The notes below the pieces were generated by a model. That model was not told the origin of the DNA. It did no database searches and saw only the letters and a list, made by a program, of their open reading frames with translations. A stretch of 64,000 bases of DNA from Sediminibacterium ginsengisoli. GTDB taxonomy: Bacteria; Bacteroidota; Bacteroidia; Chitinophagales; Chitinophagaceae. This document shows positions 17,540 to 26,393 of this stretch, piece by piece. Numbering within the stretch: position 1 is the stretch's first letter; each line of letters begins with the position of its first letter. The DNA lies in contig NZ_FUWH01000003.1 of NCBI RefSeq assembly GCF_900167075.1, positions 479,833-543,832 on the forward strand, given 5' to 3'. A program made the translations under genes and the position numbers.

Positions 17540-18199
17540 TCAGGAATCTTCCTTATAGATCCCGTGCTGAAGCGCGTAAGTGATGATGCCGGCCACATTC
17601 CGTGCGCCTGTTTTACTCATGATCTTTACCCGGAAACCTTCTATTGTCCGCTGGCTGGTATTGAGCCTTTCGGCGATCTGTTTGCTGGTCATTTCCCGGC
17701 AGATAAAACGGATAATATCCTTTTCCAGTTCAGACAGCAGGGGTGCTTCTTCTTTCAGCAGGTGCTGCCTTTCCACTACTATTTTGAGCAGGCTCTGGGT
17801 AATCTCCTGCGAAAAATAAGGTTTATGCTCATAAACGGTTTTAATGGCGGTAACCACTTCGTCGGTATCTGCATTTTTCAGCACGTAACCACGGGCTCCC
17901 GCCTCCAGCATTTCTATAATCAGGTGTTCATCACTGTAAGTGGAAAGCGCAATGATCCTGGCTGTGGGAAAAAGCCGGCAGAGTTTGCGGGTTGCTTCAA
18001 TGCCGTCGATCACCGGCATTTTAATATCGGTCAGGATCACATCCGGAAGTTCATTCTCGGCAAAAGAGATCAGCTCGCGGCCATCGGAAACCTCGCCGGC
18101 CAGTTCGATCTGCTTTACAGGTTTCAGCAGCATTTTCAGCCCTTCCCTGAAAATCACGTGATCATCCGCTATCAGGACCTTTATTTTTTGATTTTTCAT
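17540..18199 (-). CDS. NarL/LuxR-family response regulator
   Basis: A 219-residue regulator. The receiver domain (1-120) has the acidic pocket ADDH and phospho-acceptor Asp58 (LTDIKMP). The C-terminal LuxR helix-turn-helix (about 145-210) reads LSELEKDIIRFICREMTSKQIAERLNTSQRTIEGFR. Its start overlaps the histidine kinase stop by 4 bp, so the two form a translationally coupled two-component system. Targets are not visible. Confidence 0.95.
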   Translation of the reverse strand: MKNQKIKVLIADDHVIFREGLKMLLKPVKQIELAGEVSDGRELISFAENELPDVILTDIKMPVIDGIEATRKLCRLFPTARIIALSTYSDEHLIIEMLEAGARGYVLKNADTDEVVTAIKTVYEHKPYFSQEITQSLLKIVVERQHLLKEEAPLLSELEKDIIRFICREMTSKQIAERLNTSQRTIEGFRVKIMSKTGARNVAGIITYALQHGIYKEDS

Positions 18200-18948
18200 A
18201 ATAGCGGTAATTGTATTTCAAACCGGGTGCCGTTGCCCGGTTCTGTTTGTAAAAAGATGTGCCCGTTGAGCAGTTCCACCCGGTTATGAATATTACGCAA
18301 CCCCGAACCCAGACCTGCATTCATTACTTTGCGCTGATCGAAACCTTTGCCATTGTCTTCCGTAAACACGTGTAATATGTTCTTCTCCTGGTAAATGGTA
18401 ATGTCCATTTGTGTAGCTGCTGCATGTTTGATGGTATTATTGATCAGCTCCTGGATGATGCGGAAGAGATGCAGTTCTTTTTCCTGGCTGCTGAAAAACT
18501 GTTCTTCCGTACAGAAAAGCCCGATCTGCAGCAATTGCGTACGGTTCATTTCCCGGATATAATGTTCAATGCCTTTCACAGAGCCTTTCCGGAAAAAAGT
18601 CTGCGGCATCAGTGTTTCGCTCATAGCTCTCACCCGCCCCAGGGTATCGTTGATCAGCCCGGTCGCATGGCGGATCACTTCACGGTCCTCATCGCCGGCA
18701 ACCCGCAATGTGCCCAGCTGGAGCCTGATCACGGACAGGATCTGACCGAAATCGTCGTGCAGCTCTGCGGCGATATGCCTTCTTTCCTGTTCCAGCGTGC
18801 GGATCTCCGTAAGCACCAGCTGCCGTGATAAATGCTGGTATTTCTTCTGGTAAGACACAATAGTGATGATAAAGAACAGCAGAAAGACCGCTATCAGGGC
18901 AATGGCTACAAGTAGGGCAATGTAAATCTTTGTTTCGTCGGAATGCAT
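18196..18948 (-). CDS. Membrane histidine kinase, HisKA_3 type
   Basis: A 250-residue kinase with one N-terminal membrane segment (about 8-32), a short coiled linker, the dimerisation/phosphorylation box with His64 (AAELHDDFGQILSVIRLQLG) and a HATPase domain (NNTIKHA, DNGKGFD, GLGSGLRNIHNR). There is no extracellular sensor domain, so input probably comes from the 7-helix membrane protein encoded just upstream, which overlaps this gene by 43 bp. Its partner is the response regulator at 17540. Confidence 0.95.
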   Translation of the reverse strand: MHSDETKIYIALLVAIALIAVFLLFFIITIVSYQKKYQHLSRQLVLTEIRTLEQERRHIAAELHDDFGQILSVIRLQLGTLRVAGDEDREVIRHATGLINDTLGRVRAMSETLMPQTFFRKGSVKGIEHYIREMNRTQLLQIGLFCTEEQFFSSQEKELHLFRIIQELINNTIKHAAATQMDITIYQEKNILHVFTEDNGKGFDQRKVMNAGLGSGLRNIHNRVELLNGHIFLQTEPGNGTRFEIQLPLL

Positions 18949-19562
18949 AAACTGGCGATTGTATAAATGAGATTACAGATCACATTGATGTAAGCCATGG
19001 CCTGGAAAATGATCCGCTGGAAATGTGCGGAATCGCTCAGATCCAGCATGAACAATACCTCCAGTATCGCTTTATAAACGAAATAGAAGATCAGGCCGCA
19101 GCAGATCAGGAATCTTGCATTGGTGGCAAGGCGGTGTCGCCCCATTACGATCAGCGCATTGAACTGATCAATGGCCATAAATGCGATCGCCAGTGAATAG
19201 CAGATCCTGAAAATGCTGTTGAAGCGATGGATACTGCCGATGAAGAAAGTATCTGCCAGCCATACCAATGCCAGCAGAGCTCCTGTTATTATGTAAAAGA
19301 TCTTTCTTTTCCGCTTCATGAACCAATTATGCATGAGCCAGACCACCAGCAGCCATTCTGCCAGGATATACAGGTTGTTGTTTACCGCATTACTGCCTGA
19401 ATAAGCCGTTGAAAACACACTGATCACCTCGTTCACCAGCGATAGCCAGGTGAGATAAGCAAATGGGTAGTAAGTTCTCAGCATTGTATTGTACCGCGCA
19501 GCACAGATAACGGCGGCAGGCAGAATACTGAAACTTAGAATTACTACCCATATATGCGGCAT
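18906..19562 (-). CDS. Polytopic membrane protein linked to the two-component system
   Basis: A 218-residue very hydrophobic protein with about seven predicted membrane helices. Its 3' end overlaps the kinase start by 43 bp, an unusually long same-strand overlap implying coupled translation. No known family was recognised. The coupling and the lack of a sensor domain in the kinase suggest that it acts as the sensing or signal-relay subunit, which is inference from context. Confidence 0.65.
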   Translation of the reverse strand: MPHIWVVILSFSILPAAVICAARYNTMLRTYYPFAYLTWLSLVNEVISVFSTAYSGSNAVNNNLYILAEWLLVVWLMHNWFMKRKRKIFYIITGALLALVWLADTFFIGSIHRFNSIFRICYSLAIAFMAIDQFNALIVMGRHRLATNARFLICCGLIFYFVYKAILEVLFMLDLSDSAHFQRIIFQAMAYINVICNLIYTIASLCIPTKQRFTLPYL

Positions 19563-19566
19563 CAGG

Positions 19567-19968
19567 TTACGGATTTAATGGTGACGGATCGGGGCAAAGC
19601 GGCGGACACCGTTGACCTTCCTGTAATATTAGGGAATCGTCCCCATCATTTTTCGCGGTAATTTCACCCGTGGTTTTCACGGTTGGAAGCAGGTCGTTAC
19701 CTGTGGCATCTGTGCCTACAAGGATGGCATGAACTGTTTTATCCTCCTTCATTCCGTAATAAATGCGGAATCCCGCACAACCTGGTTCCTGAAGCAGGGC
19801 ATTAAGGTCGGACAGAGAAAATGTTTCACTGGTACAAAGCAGGTTTTTCCCCCGGTATTCCGGCTGCAGGATCTGCTCGCGTTCGTTGCGGTAAAGTGTG
19901 GTCATGGCAACCGCCGCCGCCAGCGTAATGAAATGTGTGCCGGGAGCGGGTAAAGTGTAGTTGGGCAT
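19567..19968 (-). CDS. Small protein of unknown function leading the two-component operon
   Basis: A 133-residue protein from Met at 19968 (MPNYTLPAPGTHFITLAAAV); an upstream in-frame start at 20019 would add an unlikely N-terminus. The centre reads EPGCAGFRIYYGMKEDKTVHAILVGTDATGNDLLP. The C-terminus is short and Cys/Pro-rich (RCPPLCPDPSPLN), a tail seen in other small Bacteroidota proteins. It ends 4 bp before the polytopic protein gene, so it is part of the same operon. Function is unknown. Confidence 0.6.
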   Translation of the reverse strand: MPNYTLPAPGTHFITLAAAVAMTTLYRNEREQILQPEYRGKNLLCTSETFSLSDLNALLQEPGCAGFRIYYGMKEDKTVHAILVGTDATGNDLLPTVKTTGEITAKNDGDDSLILQEGQRCPPLCPDPSPLNP

Positions 19969-20076
19969 AAATAGTGTTTTGGTTACCTGCAATTTGACCG
20001 AATGACCTTGCTGCAACACTGTATTTCTACGCGTATTTATACCTGATTTTGTTTTTCAGGTTTGATGTGCGGACAT

Positions 20077-20100
20077 AAAAAAAGCAGCCTTGCGGCTGCC
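20077..20100 (-). terminator. Terminator after ahpD
   Basis: Stem GCAGCC with GGCTGC and a 4-base loop. On the minus strand it is followed by seven T residues. It lies about 30 bp past the ahpD stop. Confidence 0.8.
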
Positions 20101-20127
20101 TTTAATATGGGCTCTTCTTGAACTTTA

Positions 20128-20724
20128 TCAGGAAAGAACAGTAATCAGACCCTTGATCACAGCGCCTAATTTAACAGCTTCAAACACACGCGATTCGCTG
20201 CTACCATGTTTCAGCACCGACTGCTCGTGTGAGGTTACGCACATTTCGCAGCCGTTGATGGATGAAACAACCAGGCTTACCAGCTCAAAGAATTCCTTAC
20301 CCAGAACCGGGTTCATCATGATGCTCATCTTGATGCCCGCCTGCTGGTTGCTGTAAAAATCCTTGCCCATAAAATGGCGGAAACGATAGAATACATTGTT
20401 GGTATTCATCAGCGACGTGCAGGCAACGATCTCTGCCAGTTCCGCTTCCGTTGCGCCTGCTTCCCGGGCCTGTTTGCTGAAGCTATCCTTCAGCAGGTCG
20501 AACTTTTCGTTCACTGCAACGGAGTATGCCAGCAACAGGGATTCTTTCCTGCTGAGATACTGCGCATTGCTCAATACATTGCTTACGTTGATCTTCAGGT
20601 CCTTGATATAACGCGCATCCACATCCAGCAGGGTTTGTGCATTGGCGGAAACGTTGTATTCCGGGATCTGCAGTTCATTCAGCAAATTCACGAATGTTTC
20701 GTTCTGTATAGCTACTTCACTCAT
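20128..20724 (-). CDS. ahpD: AhpD-like alkylhydroperoxidase
   Basis: A 198-residue carboxymuconolactone-decarboxylase-fold protein. The active site CxxC is Cys159/Cys162 in NGCEMCVTSHE, with His166 nearby, as in AhpD. AhpD reduces the oxidised peroxiredoxin AhpC, and the ahpC gene lies 45 bp upstream on the same strand, so the two proteins should form a working peroxide-reducing pair. Length is slightly above the mycobacterial enzyme. Confidence 0.9.
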   Translation of the reverse strand: MSEVAIQNETFVNLLNELQIPEYNVSANAQTLLDVDARYIKDLKINVSNVLSNAQYLSRKESLLLAYSVAVNEKFDLLKDSFSKQAREAGATEAELAEIVACTSLMNTNNVFYRFRHFMGKDFYSNQQAGIKMSIMMNPVLGKEFFELVSLVVSSINGCEMCVTSHEQSVLKHGSSESRVFEAVKLGAVIKGLITVLS

Positions 20725-20769
20725 TATTAAAAAGTTTATCCATTAAAGCGGCATCGCCGCGTTGGTGGA

Positions 20770-21339
20770 TTAGTTCATGTTCAATTGCGCAGTCAGGGTT
20801 TCTTCGCCTTTGCTCCAGTTGCAGGGGCAAAGTTCATCTGTCTGTAATGCATCCAGTACACGGATCACTTCCTGTACGCTGCGGCCTACATTCAGATCGT
20901 ATACGCTAACCCAGCGAACGATGCCCTGCGGATCGATGATGAAAGTAGCGCGGTAAGCGATCTTTTCTTCTGCATCCAGGATACCCAGCTCTTCCGCCAG
21001 TGATTTTGATGTATCTGCCAGCATCGGGAATTTCAGGTCGCGCAGATCTGCGTGATCCCTTCTCCATGCTGCGTGTACAAACTCAGAATCGGTAGAAGCG
21101 CCGATCAGCACGGCATCACGGTCTGTGAAGTCGCTGTGCTTTTTATTGAACTCGGCAATTTCTGTAGGACAAACGAATGTGAAATCCTTCGGCCACCAGA
21201 ACATAACAGTCCATTTTCCTTTTGCGGCTGCAAATTCATTGGTCAGTTCGATAAACTCTTTTCCTTTCTCGATAGAAACCACTGCTTTCTTTTTAAACGC
21301 AGGAAACTGGCTTCCGATAGATAATACTCTGTTGCTCAT
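20770..21339 (-). CDS. ahpC: Peroxiredoxin AhpC
   Basis: A 189-residue 2-Cys peroxiredoxin that reduces hydrogen and organic peroxides. The peroxidatic Cys57 lies in FTFVCPTEI. Resolving cysteines are at 171 and 173 (DELCPCNW), the three-cysteine pattern found in AhpC proteins that work with AhpD. It is the first gene of an ahpC-ahpD operon. An OxyR-like site lies about 115-150 bp upstream. Confidence 0.93.
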   Translation of the reverse strand: MSNRVLSIGSQFPAFKKKAVVSIEKGKEFIELTNEFAAAKGKWTVMFWWPKDFTFVCPTEIAEFNKKHSDFTDRDAVLIGASTDSEFVHAAWRRDHADLRDLKFPMLADTSKSLAEELGILDAEEKIAYRATFIIDPQGIVRWVSVYDLNVGRSVQEVIRVLDALQTDELCPCNWSKGEETLTAQLNMN

Positions 21340-21452
21340 ATTGTGATTGATTTTTTACAATACTGAAATTGGGTGACCTTCTTATGGCTTGGCAATGGGC
21401 CGTAACTGGCCCGATCGAGGCGCAAAACTCGGGTTTTTACTGATAGACAATC

Positions 21453-21488
21453 ATAGCTATTTTCTATCTGCCGATAGTTTTTATCTAT
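21453..21488 (-). promoter_or_regulatory. OxyR-like operator upstream of ahpC
   Basis: Four tetrads in the OxyR arrangement are seen: ATAG (21453), CTAT (21464), ATAG (21474), CTAT (21485), with spacers 7, 6 and 7. The canonical centre spacer is 7. The second half-site also fits the inner T and A of the consensus. Regulation of ahpC by OxyR is well known in other bacteria; no oxyR gene is in the window. Confidence 0.6.
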
Positions 21489-21504
21489 CAGTTCGTGTCA
21501 GTTG

Positions 21505-22995
21505 TTATTGTCCTGAAGCTTTTAATTTGGCTGTGATCAGGTCATCGAACTGCTCGAGGCTGAGTTGTTTGGCAATGATCTTTTTATCCTTATCCAACAG
21601 GTACATGGTTGGGGTTTTCGTGATGTCGTACAGCTGGCGGTAATTGGCTTTACCTGCTTTTTCGCCGGCCTCCTTGGCGGCTTTTGTTTCGTAAGCCTGG
21701 ATCCAGCCTTCTATTTTATGTTCCCTGAGGAATTTTTTCCAGGCCGGGATCTCATTCTCATAAATGTTTACGCTGTAAATGGCAACATTGAGTTTTTTCC
21801 AGCGGGCTTTATACAGCGAATCCAGGCGCGGGATCTCTTCCTTGCAATGGCCGCAGTTGGGGTCCCAGAATACCACGGCTGTAAACGGCGCTTTGATATT
21901 ATAAAGTGATGCGGTTTTACCCAGCGTATCGGTAAGATCCAGCGCCGGGGCCGGCTGGCCGAGCTGGTTGGCCATCAGGAAATAAGCTCTTTCCGTAATG
22001 GTCTTGCGCGATGCAGGATTCAGCAGCATGGTATCGCCCTTGGCGTAAAAATTTTCGAACAGGTAAACAAATACTTTGTCCTGGCCCATGTATTCAGGGG
22101 TCATGTATTTGTTGGTGAATTTCGTGAGCAGGTAAGGATAGATCTCCTTGCCGGTCCTGGCTGTAAGCAGCATATATTTTACTTCCTGGATGATGGAATC
22201 AGGTTCCGGAGACACATAGTATTTAAAATAATCATCCAGTTTGGGTTCAAAGAACGGTGTGCGGAGCAGACGATCGTCGTTGAACGATACATCATCCCAG
22301 TAATGATCTTTTACAAAACGGTAAGGGTACAGCGAATCCGGCTTGCCTTTCACAACCGGGATTGCCGGAGTGGCCGGGATCTTCATGGTATTGAAAAGCA
22401 TGGCCAGCAATGTATTCGGATATTTCTGTGTGATGTCGTCGCGGTATTGCTGTATTTCTTTACCTACAACGGTCAGTTCTTCCGCAATGCGGGTAGAATC
22501 GGCCTTGGTGGTGGCAGCGTGGTAAGCGGCCTCAAGCTCCTGTCTTTTTTTCCCCTTTACAGCCGAGAACTGCGAATAAGCCCTGAACAGGTCATTTTCC
22601 ATAGAACCGGTGATCATCGCGTTTTGTTTGAGCGCCGTATCCCCGGAAATACTGAACTGTTGTTTATCATCCATCAGCAGATCGAACTGAATGGTCATCT
22701 GCGGGGATACCACGAAATAGATCCCGCCGGTTAATTTATTGGGTCCTTTGAAAACGCCCTGGCTTTTATCATTGAGCACGGCAGAATCCATCAGCACCAT
22801 ACTTTTTCCCATATAGCTGCCGAGATACACTTTGGTATTCTTAAGCGGCGTAAGTGTAATGCTGATATTCCGGCCTTTTGAAGCCGCGGAAGTGGCAGCA
22901 GGTGTTTTTGCCGGCGCTTTGGCCGGCGTTTTCTGTTGTGCGGTAACAGAAACGAAAGAAGCGGCAAAAAGTAAAAAAGCAATAATAGAACGCAT
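21505..22995 (-). CDS. Exported TlpA-like thioredoxin-fold protein
   Basis: A 496-residue protein with signal peptide (MRSIIAFLLFAASFVSVTAQ) followed by an Ala/Pro/Lys-rich linker. The N-terminal part (about 45-330) resembles the DUF4369/DUF5106-type domains found before Bacteroidota thioredoxins. The C-terminal TlpA-like domain has the redox site NCGHCKEE and the cis-proline segment TKTPTMYLL. It probably reduces disulfides or supports protein folding in the periplasm. No partner lies nearby. Confidence 0.88.
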   Translation of the reverse strand: MRSIIAFLLFAASFVSVTAQQKTPAKAPAKTPAATSAASKGRNISITLTPLKNTKVYLGSYMGKSMVLMDSAVLNDKSQGVFKGPNKLTGGIYFVVSPQMTIQFDLLMDDKQQFSISGDTALKQNAMITGSMENDLFRAYSQFSAVKGKKRQELEAAYHAATTKADSTRIAEELTVVGKEIQQYRDDITQKYPNTLLAMLFNTMKIPATPAIPVVKGKPDSLYPYRFVKDHYWDDVSFNDDRLLRTPFFEPKLDDYFKYYVSPEPDSIIQEVKYMLLTARTGKEIYPYLLTKFTNKYMTPEYMGQDKVFVYLFENFYAKGDTMLLNPASRKTITERAYFLMANQLGQPAPALDLTDTLGKTASLYNIKAPFTAVVFWDPNCGHCKEEIPRLDSLYKARWKKLNVAIYSVNIYENEIPAWKKFLREHKIEGWIQAYETKAAKEAGEKAGKANYRQLYDITKTPTMYLLDKDKKIIAKQLSLEQFDDLITAKLKASGQ

Positions 22996-23115
22996 AGTGA
23001 TGATGTTGGGCAGTAAAATTAATTAAATAGCCGATCGGCAACGTTAATCAGCTGTCAAATAAATCTAATGCCCTTTATCGCTTTAAATCCTGATAATCGG
23101 GGCTACATTTGCAGG

Positions 23116-24549
23116 GTGAGAAAGCAAAAGAAACCAATCATCCTGGAGCAGGTACTCGTGGAAGACTATGCCGCAGAAGGGAAATCGCTTGCCCGGGTAG
23201 ACGGCAAGGTCGTTTTTATCGAAGGCGCGGTTCCGGGCGATGTGGTGGACATCCGTCTTGGCAAGAACAAGCAGGACTGGGCAGAAGGCCAGGCCATACA
23301 GATCCGGGAATATTCAAAAGACCGGGTACAGCCCTTCTGCGATCATTTCGGCATCTGCGGTGGCTGCCAGTGGCAGATGCTCCCTTACGAAAAGCAACTG
23401 GCATACAAACAGCGCCAGGTGAGCGATAACCTGACCCGCATCGGCCGCATTTCACTCCCGGCCATAGCCCCGATCGTGGGGGCAGAACAGACCCGTCATT
23501 ACCGGAATAAAATGGAATACACATTTGCCACGCGTAAATTCATTCCATCTGACCAGTTCCGTAAAATGAAGGAGGAAGGTATCGACCCGGATGCACAGCC
23601 GGGCGCGGCAGGCTTTCATGTGCGTGGCTTCTTTGATAAAGTGGTAGAGATCGATACCTGCCACCTGCAGGATGAACCCACTAACCTCATCCGTAAAGCC
23701 GTTGCTGCTTTCGGGCTGGAGCACTGCATGCCTTTTTACGATATTAAAAGACATACCGGCTGGCTGCGGAATATGTTTGTCCGCAATACCACAACCGGCG
23801 AACTGATGATAAACCTGGTGCTGGGTTATGAAGACAAAGTCCGCCGGATACAGTTACTCGACCAGCTGCTACAGCAATTTCCGCAGATCACTACTTTATT
23901 ATATACGATCAACGGGAAAAGGAACGACAGTCTTTACGACCTCGATCCGCAGGTGTACCAGGGCAAAGGTTATATTTATGAACAGCTGGAAGATTTCAGG
24001 TTCAAGATCAGTCCCAAGTCCTTTTTCCAGACCAATACCAGGCAGGCAGAGAAATTATACAGCATTACAAGAGAATATGCGGAACTGGATGGAAGCCAGG
24101 TGGTGTACGACCTCTACTGCGGAACCGGCAGTATCGGTATTTTCCTGAGCAGGGGCGCTAAAAAGGTAGTAGGAGTAGAAGTGGTGGAAGACGCAATTGC
24201 GGATGCAAAGGAAAATGCAGCCTTGAACGGGCTGGATCATACGGCATTTTTTGCGGGTGATGTGATCGATATCTGTGATGATGCATTTTTTGAACAGCAT
24301 GGCAAGCCGGATGTGGTAATTACAGATCCTCCGAGGGCAGGAATGCATGAAAAGCTTGTTAAAAAACTGCTCGACATTGCAGCACCAACTGTTGTATATG
24401 TAAGTTGCAACCCGGCAACGCAGGCCAGGGATCTGGCACTGCTCAATGAGAAATACAACGTGGAGAAGATCCAGCCGGTAGACATGTTCCCGCATACGCT
24501 GCACATAGAAAATATTGCGCAGCTGAAATTGAAGGAAGAATACAGATAA
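23116..24549 (+). CDS. rlmD: 23S rRNA (uracil-C5)-methyltransferase, RlmD-type
   Basis: A 477-residue class I methyltransferase that adds a methyl to C5 of a uridine (U1939 or U747 in E. coli numbering). An N-terminal TRAM domain (about 5-65) is followed by an iron-sulfur cysteine pattern (CDHFGICGGCQW), SAM motifs (VYDLYCGTGSIGIF) and the catalytic Cys in VSCNPATQARDL. GTG 23116 is preferred because the TRAM homology begins there. A TACATTTG -7 element at 23104-23111 would place the transcript start at or next to this GTG, possibly making it leaderless. The upstream ATG is 23068. Confidence 0.9.
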   Translation: MRKQKKPIILEQVLVEDYAAEGKSLARVDGKVVFIEGAVPGDVVDIRLGKNKQDWAEGQAIQIREYSKDRVQPFCDHFGICGGCQWQMLPYEKQLAYKQRQVSDNLTRIGRISLPAIAPIVGAEQTRHYRNKMEYTFATRKFIPSDQFRKMKEEGIDPDAQPGAAGFHVRGFFDKVVEIDTCHLQDEPTNLIRKAVAAFGLEHCMPFYDIKRHTGWLRNMFVRNTTTGELMINLVLGYEDKVRRIQLLDQLLQQFPQITTLLYTINGKRNDSLYDLDPQVYQGKGYIYEQLEDFRFKISPKSFFQTNTRQAEKLYSITREYAELDGSQVVYDLYCGTGSIGIFLSRGAKKVVGVEVVEDAIADAKENAALNGLDHTAFFAGDVIDICDDAFFEQHGKPDVVITDPPRAGMHEKLVKKLLDIAAPTVVYVSCNPATQARDLALLNEKYNVEKIQPVDMFPHTLHIENIAQLKLKEEYR

Positions 24550-24578
24550 TATTAAAAGACGGCCGCGGCGCCTTATTT

Positions 24579-25424
24579 ATGACAGAATTCAGACCCAGCA
24601 GATTTGAGATATTGCCTACCATTGTAAAGAACCTGCTTATCATAAACGGGTTGTTTTTTCTTGCCCAGAAAAGCCTGGGCGGAGGCCTTAATCCTGCTAT
24701 CGATTTCGACAACCTTTTTGCCCTGCATGCCTGGCAGAGCCCGCTTTTCAAGCCCTGGCAGCTGCTTACGCATATGTTCATGCACGCCAACTTCAGCCAT
24801 ATACTGGGTAATATGTTCGGTTTATGGATGTTTGGCTCCGTGCTTGAAAATGTATGGGGTTCCAAACGATTTCTCACTTTCTACCTGATCTGCGGTCTTG
24901 GCGCCGCGCTGATACACTTGTTGTTCCTCAGTTACGAACTGGTGCCATTGATGAAACAGTATGATAACCTCTCTGCGCTGCATATGACGGCATCACCTGA
25001 ACTCACGGAAGCGATCATGCGGTTTGCAAGGGCGCAGGAAATGCCATTTGCAAACGATCCGCAACTCAACAGCTGGCTGCGGCTCAATCCCGCAGATCCG
25101 GCCATTACCCGCCAGCTTTATGAAACGGTTACCACCTACTACCAGCAAAGACTTAATACAGCTACGCTGGGAGCGAGCGGTGCGGTATTCGGGGTGCTGG
25201 CAGCATTCGTATATCTTTTCCCTAATACCTATATCTACCTCTATTTCCTGGTTCCTATCAAGGCAAAATGGCTGGGGCTTATCTATTTCACTTACGAAGT
25301 ATTTTTTGCCATCCAGAATTCAGCCGGCGATAATGTGGCAAGATGGGCGCATATCGGCGGTGCACTGGTAGGGCTGCTGATCGTGATCACCTGGAATAAG
25401 ACAAACCGCCGGACAATGTACTAA
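24579..25424 (+). CDS. Rhomboid intramembrane serine protease
   Basis: A 281-residue integral membrane protease with about six helices. The catalytic dyad is intact: Ser200 in LGASGAVFG and His258 in ARWAHIGG. The HxxxN segment on helix 2 reads HANFSHILGNMFG. Between helices 3 and 4 is an insertion of about 80 residues (MTASPELTEAIMRF...), common in Bacteroidota rhomboids. It is followed 36 bp later by a second, degenerate rhomboid, so the two are probably coexpressed. Confidence 0.93.
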   Translation: MTEFRPSRFEILPTIVKNLLIINGLFFLAQKSLGGGLNPAIDFDNLFALHAWQSPLFKPWQLLTHMFMHANFSHILGNMFGLWMFGSVLENVWGSKRFLTFYLICGLGAALIHLLFLSYELVPLMKQYDNLSALHMTASPELTEAIMRFARAQEMPFANDPQLNSWLRLNPADPAITRQLYETVTTYYQQRLNTATLGASGAVFGVLAAFVYLFPNTYIYLYFLVPIKAKWLGLIYFTYEVFFAIQNSAGDNVARWAHIGGALVGLLIVITWNKTNRRTMY

Positions 25425-25460
25425 GAGGTCAACATCAAAATCACCCAAAGAAATACCGAT

Positions 25461-26360
25461 ATGAACAGGGATCCGTACAAAAGAAACAGAAAGGTTTTAC
25501 TGGGCCAGGATAATAATTCACTGGTAACCCTTTTTGCGATCAATTCACTGGTATTTGTTTCGCTTCTCTTTATAAAAGTAGCGTATGATCTCACGAGTGC
25601 GCCGGACGGGCAGTTTCAGCAACAGATCCTTCACTGGTTTACGTTGCCCGCAGATGCAAATGTGCTGCTGACCAAACCCTGGACCTTGCTGACCTATATG
25701 TTCAGCGATTTCAGTTTCTGGCAGGTATTGGGTAATATGCTCTGGTTGTGGCTTTTCGGGTTCATCCTTCAGGATCTCTCGGGTAACAATAAGCTGATCC
25801 CTGTTTATTTATACGGCGGATTGGCCGGTGCGCTGGTATTCCTGCTCACAGCCAATCTGGGTGGATTTGCCGGTAATGAAATGCTGGGTGCCGGCGCAGC
25901 TGTTATGGCTGTAGCTACGGCAACTACTATCATAGCGCCGCAATACCGTGTGCTGCTGATGATCGGCGGCGGAATTCCGCTCTGGGTTATTGCGGCTGTT
26001 TTTGCCATAGTGGACCTTGCGCCGCTTTCCCGTAACCTGCCTGTGTTTACTGCTCATCTGGCTGGTATAGCCATGGGCTTTTTATTTACATGGCAGCTGA
26101 AAAAAGGACGCGACTGGAGTATGTGGATGGTTAATCTCGCCAATTGGTTCGATGACCTGTTCAGCCCGGAAAAAAAACATACCAAAACCGAGAGCAACAG
26201 GCAATTCTATAAAACAGACCGCCCGCCCTATCAGAAAGTGGCCAATGTTACCGAACAGCGGCTGAATATCATTCTCGATAAGATCAACCAGGTTGGTTAT
26301 GACCAGCTCACGGAAGAAGAAAGGGAGTTCCTGCAAAAGATCAGCAGGGAACAGCACTGA
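25461..26360 (+). CDS. Rhomboid-like protein lacking the catalytic serine (pseudoprotease)
   Basis: A 299-residue membrane protein aligned with the rhomboid just upstream (FSDFSFWQVLGNMLWLWLFG matching FSHILGNMFGLWMFG). The GASG motif is replaced by LGAGAAVM, putting Gly145 in place of the nucleophile, while the second catalytic residue is kept (His199 in TAHLAG). A soluble C-terminal tail (about 225-299) ends in ERLNIILDKINQVGYDQLTEEEREFL, a conserved helical tail of unknown role. It is likely inactive as a protease and may bind or regulate substrates, as inactive rhomboids do in eukaryotes. Confidence 0.85.
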   Translation: MNRDPYKRNRKVLLGQDNNSLVTLFAINSLVFVSLLFIKVAYDLTSAPDGQFQQQILHWFTLPADANVLLTKPWTLLTYMFSDFSFWQVLGNMLWLWLFGFILQDLSGNNKLIPVYLYGGLAGALVFLLTANLGGFAGNEMLGAGAAVMAVATATTIIAPQYRVLLMIGGGIPLWVIAAVFAIVDLAPLSRNLPVFTAHLAGIAMGFLFTWQLKKGRDWSMWMVNLANWFDDLFSPEKKHTKTESNRQFYKTDRPPYQKVANVTEQRLNIILDKINQVGYDQLTEEEREFLQKISREQH

Positions 26361-26393
26361 GGCCGGCCTTCTAATTTTCACTAAATTTAGGCC

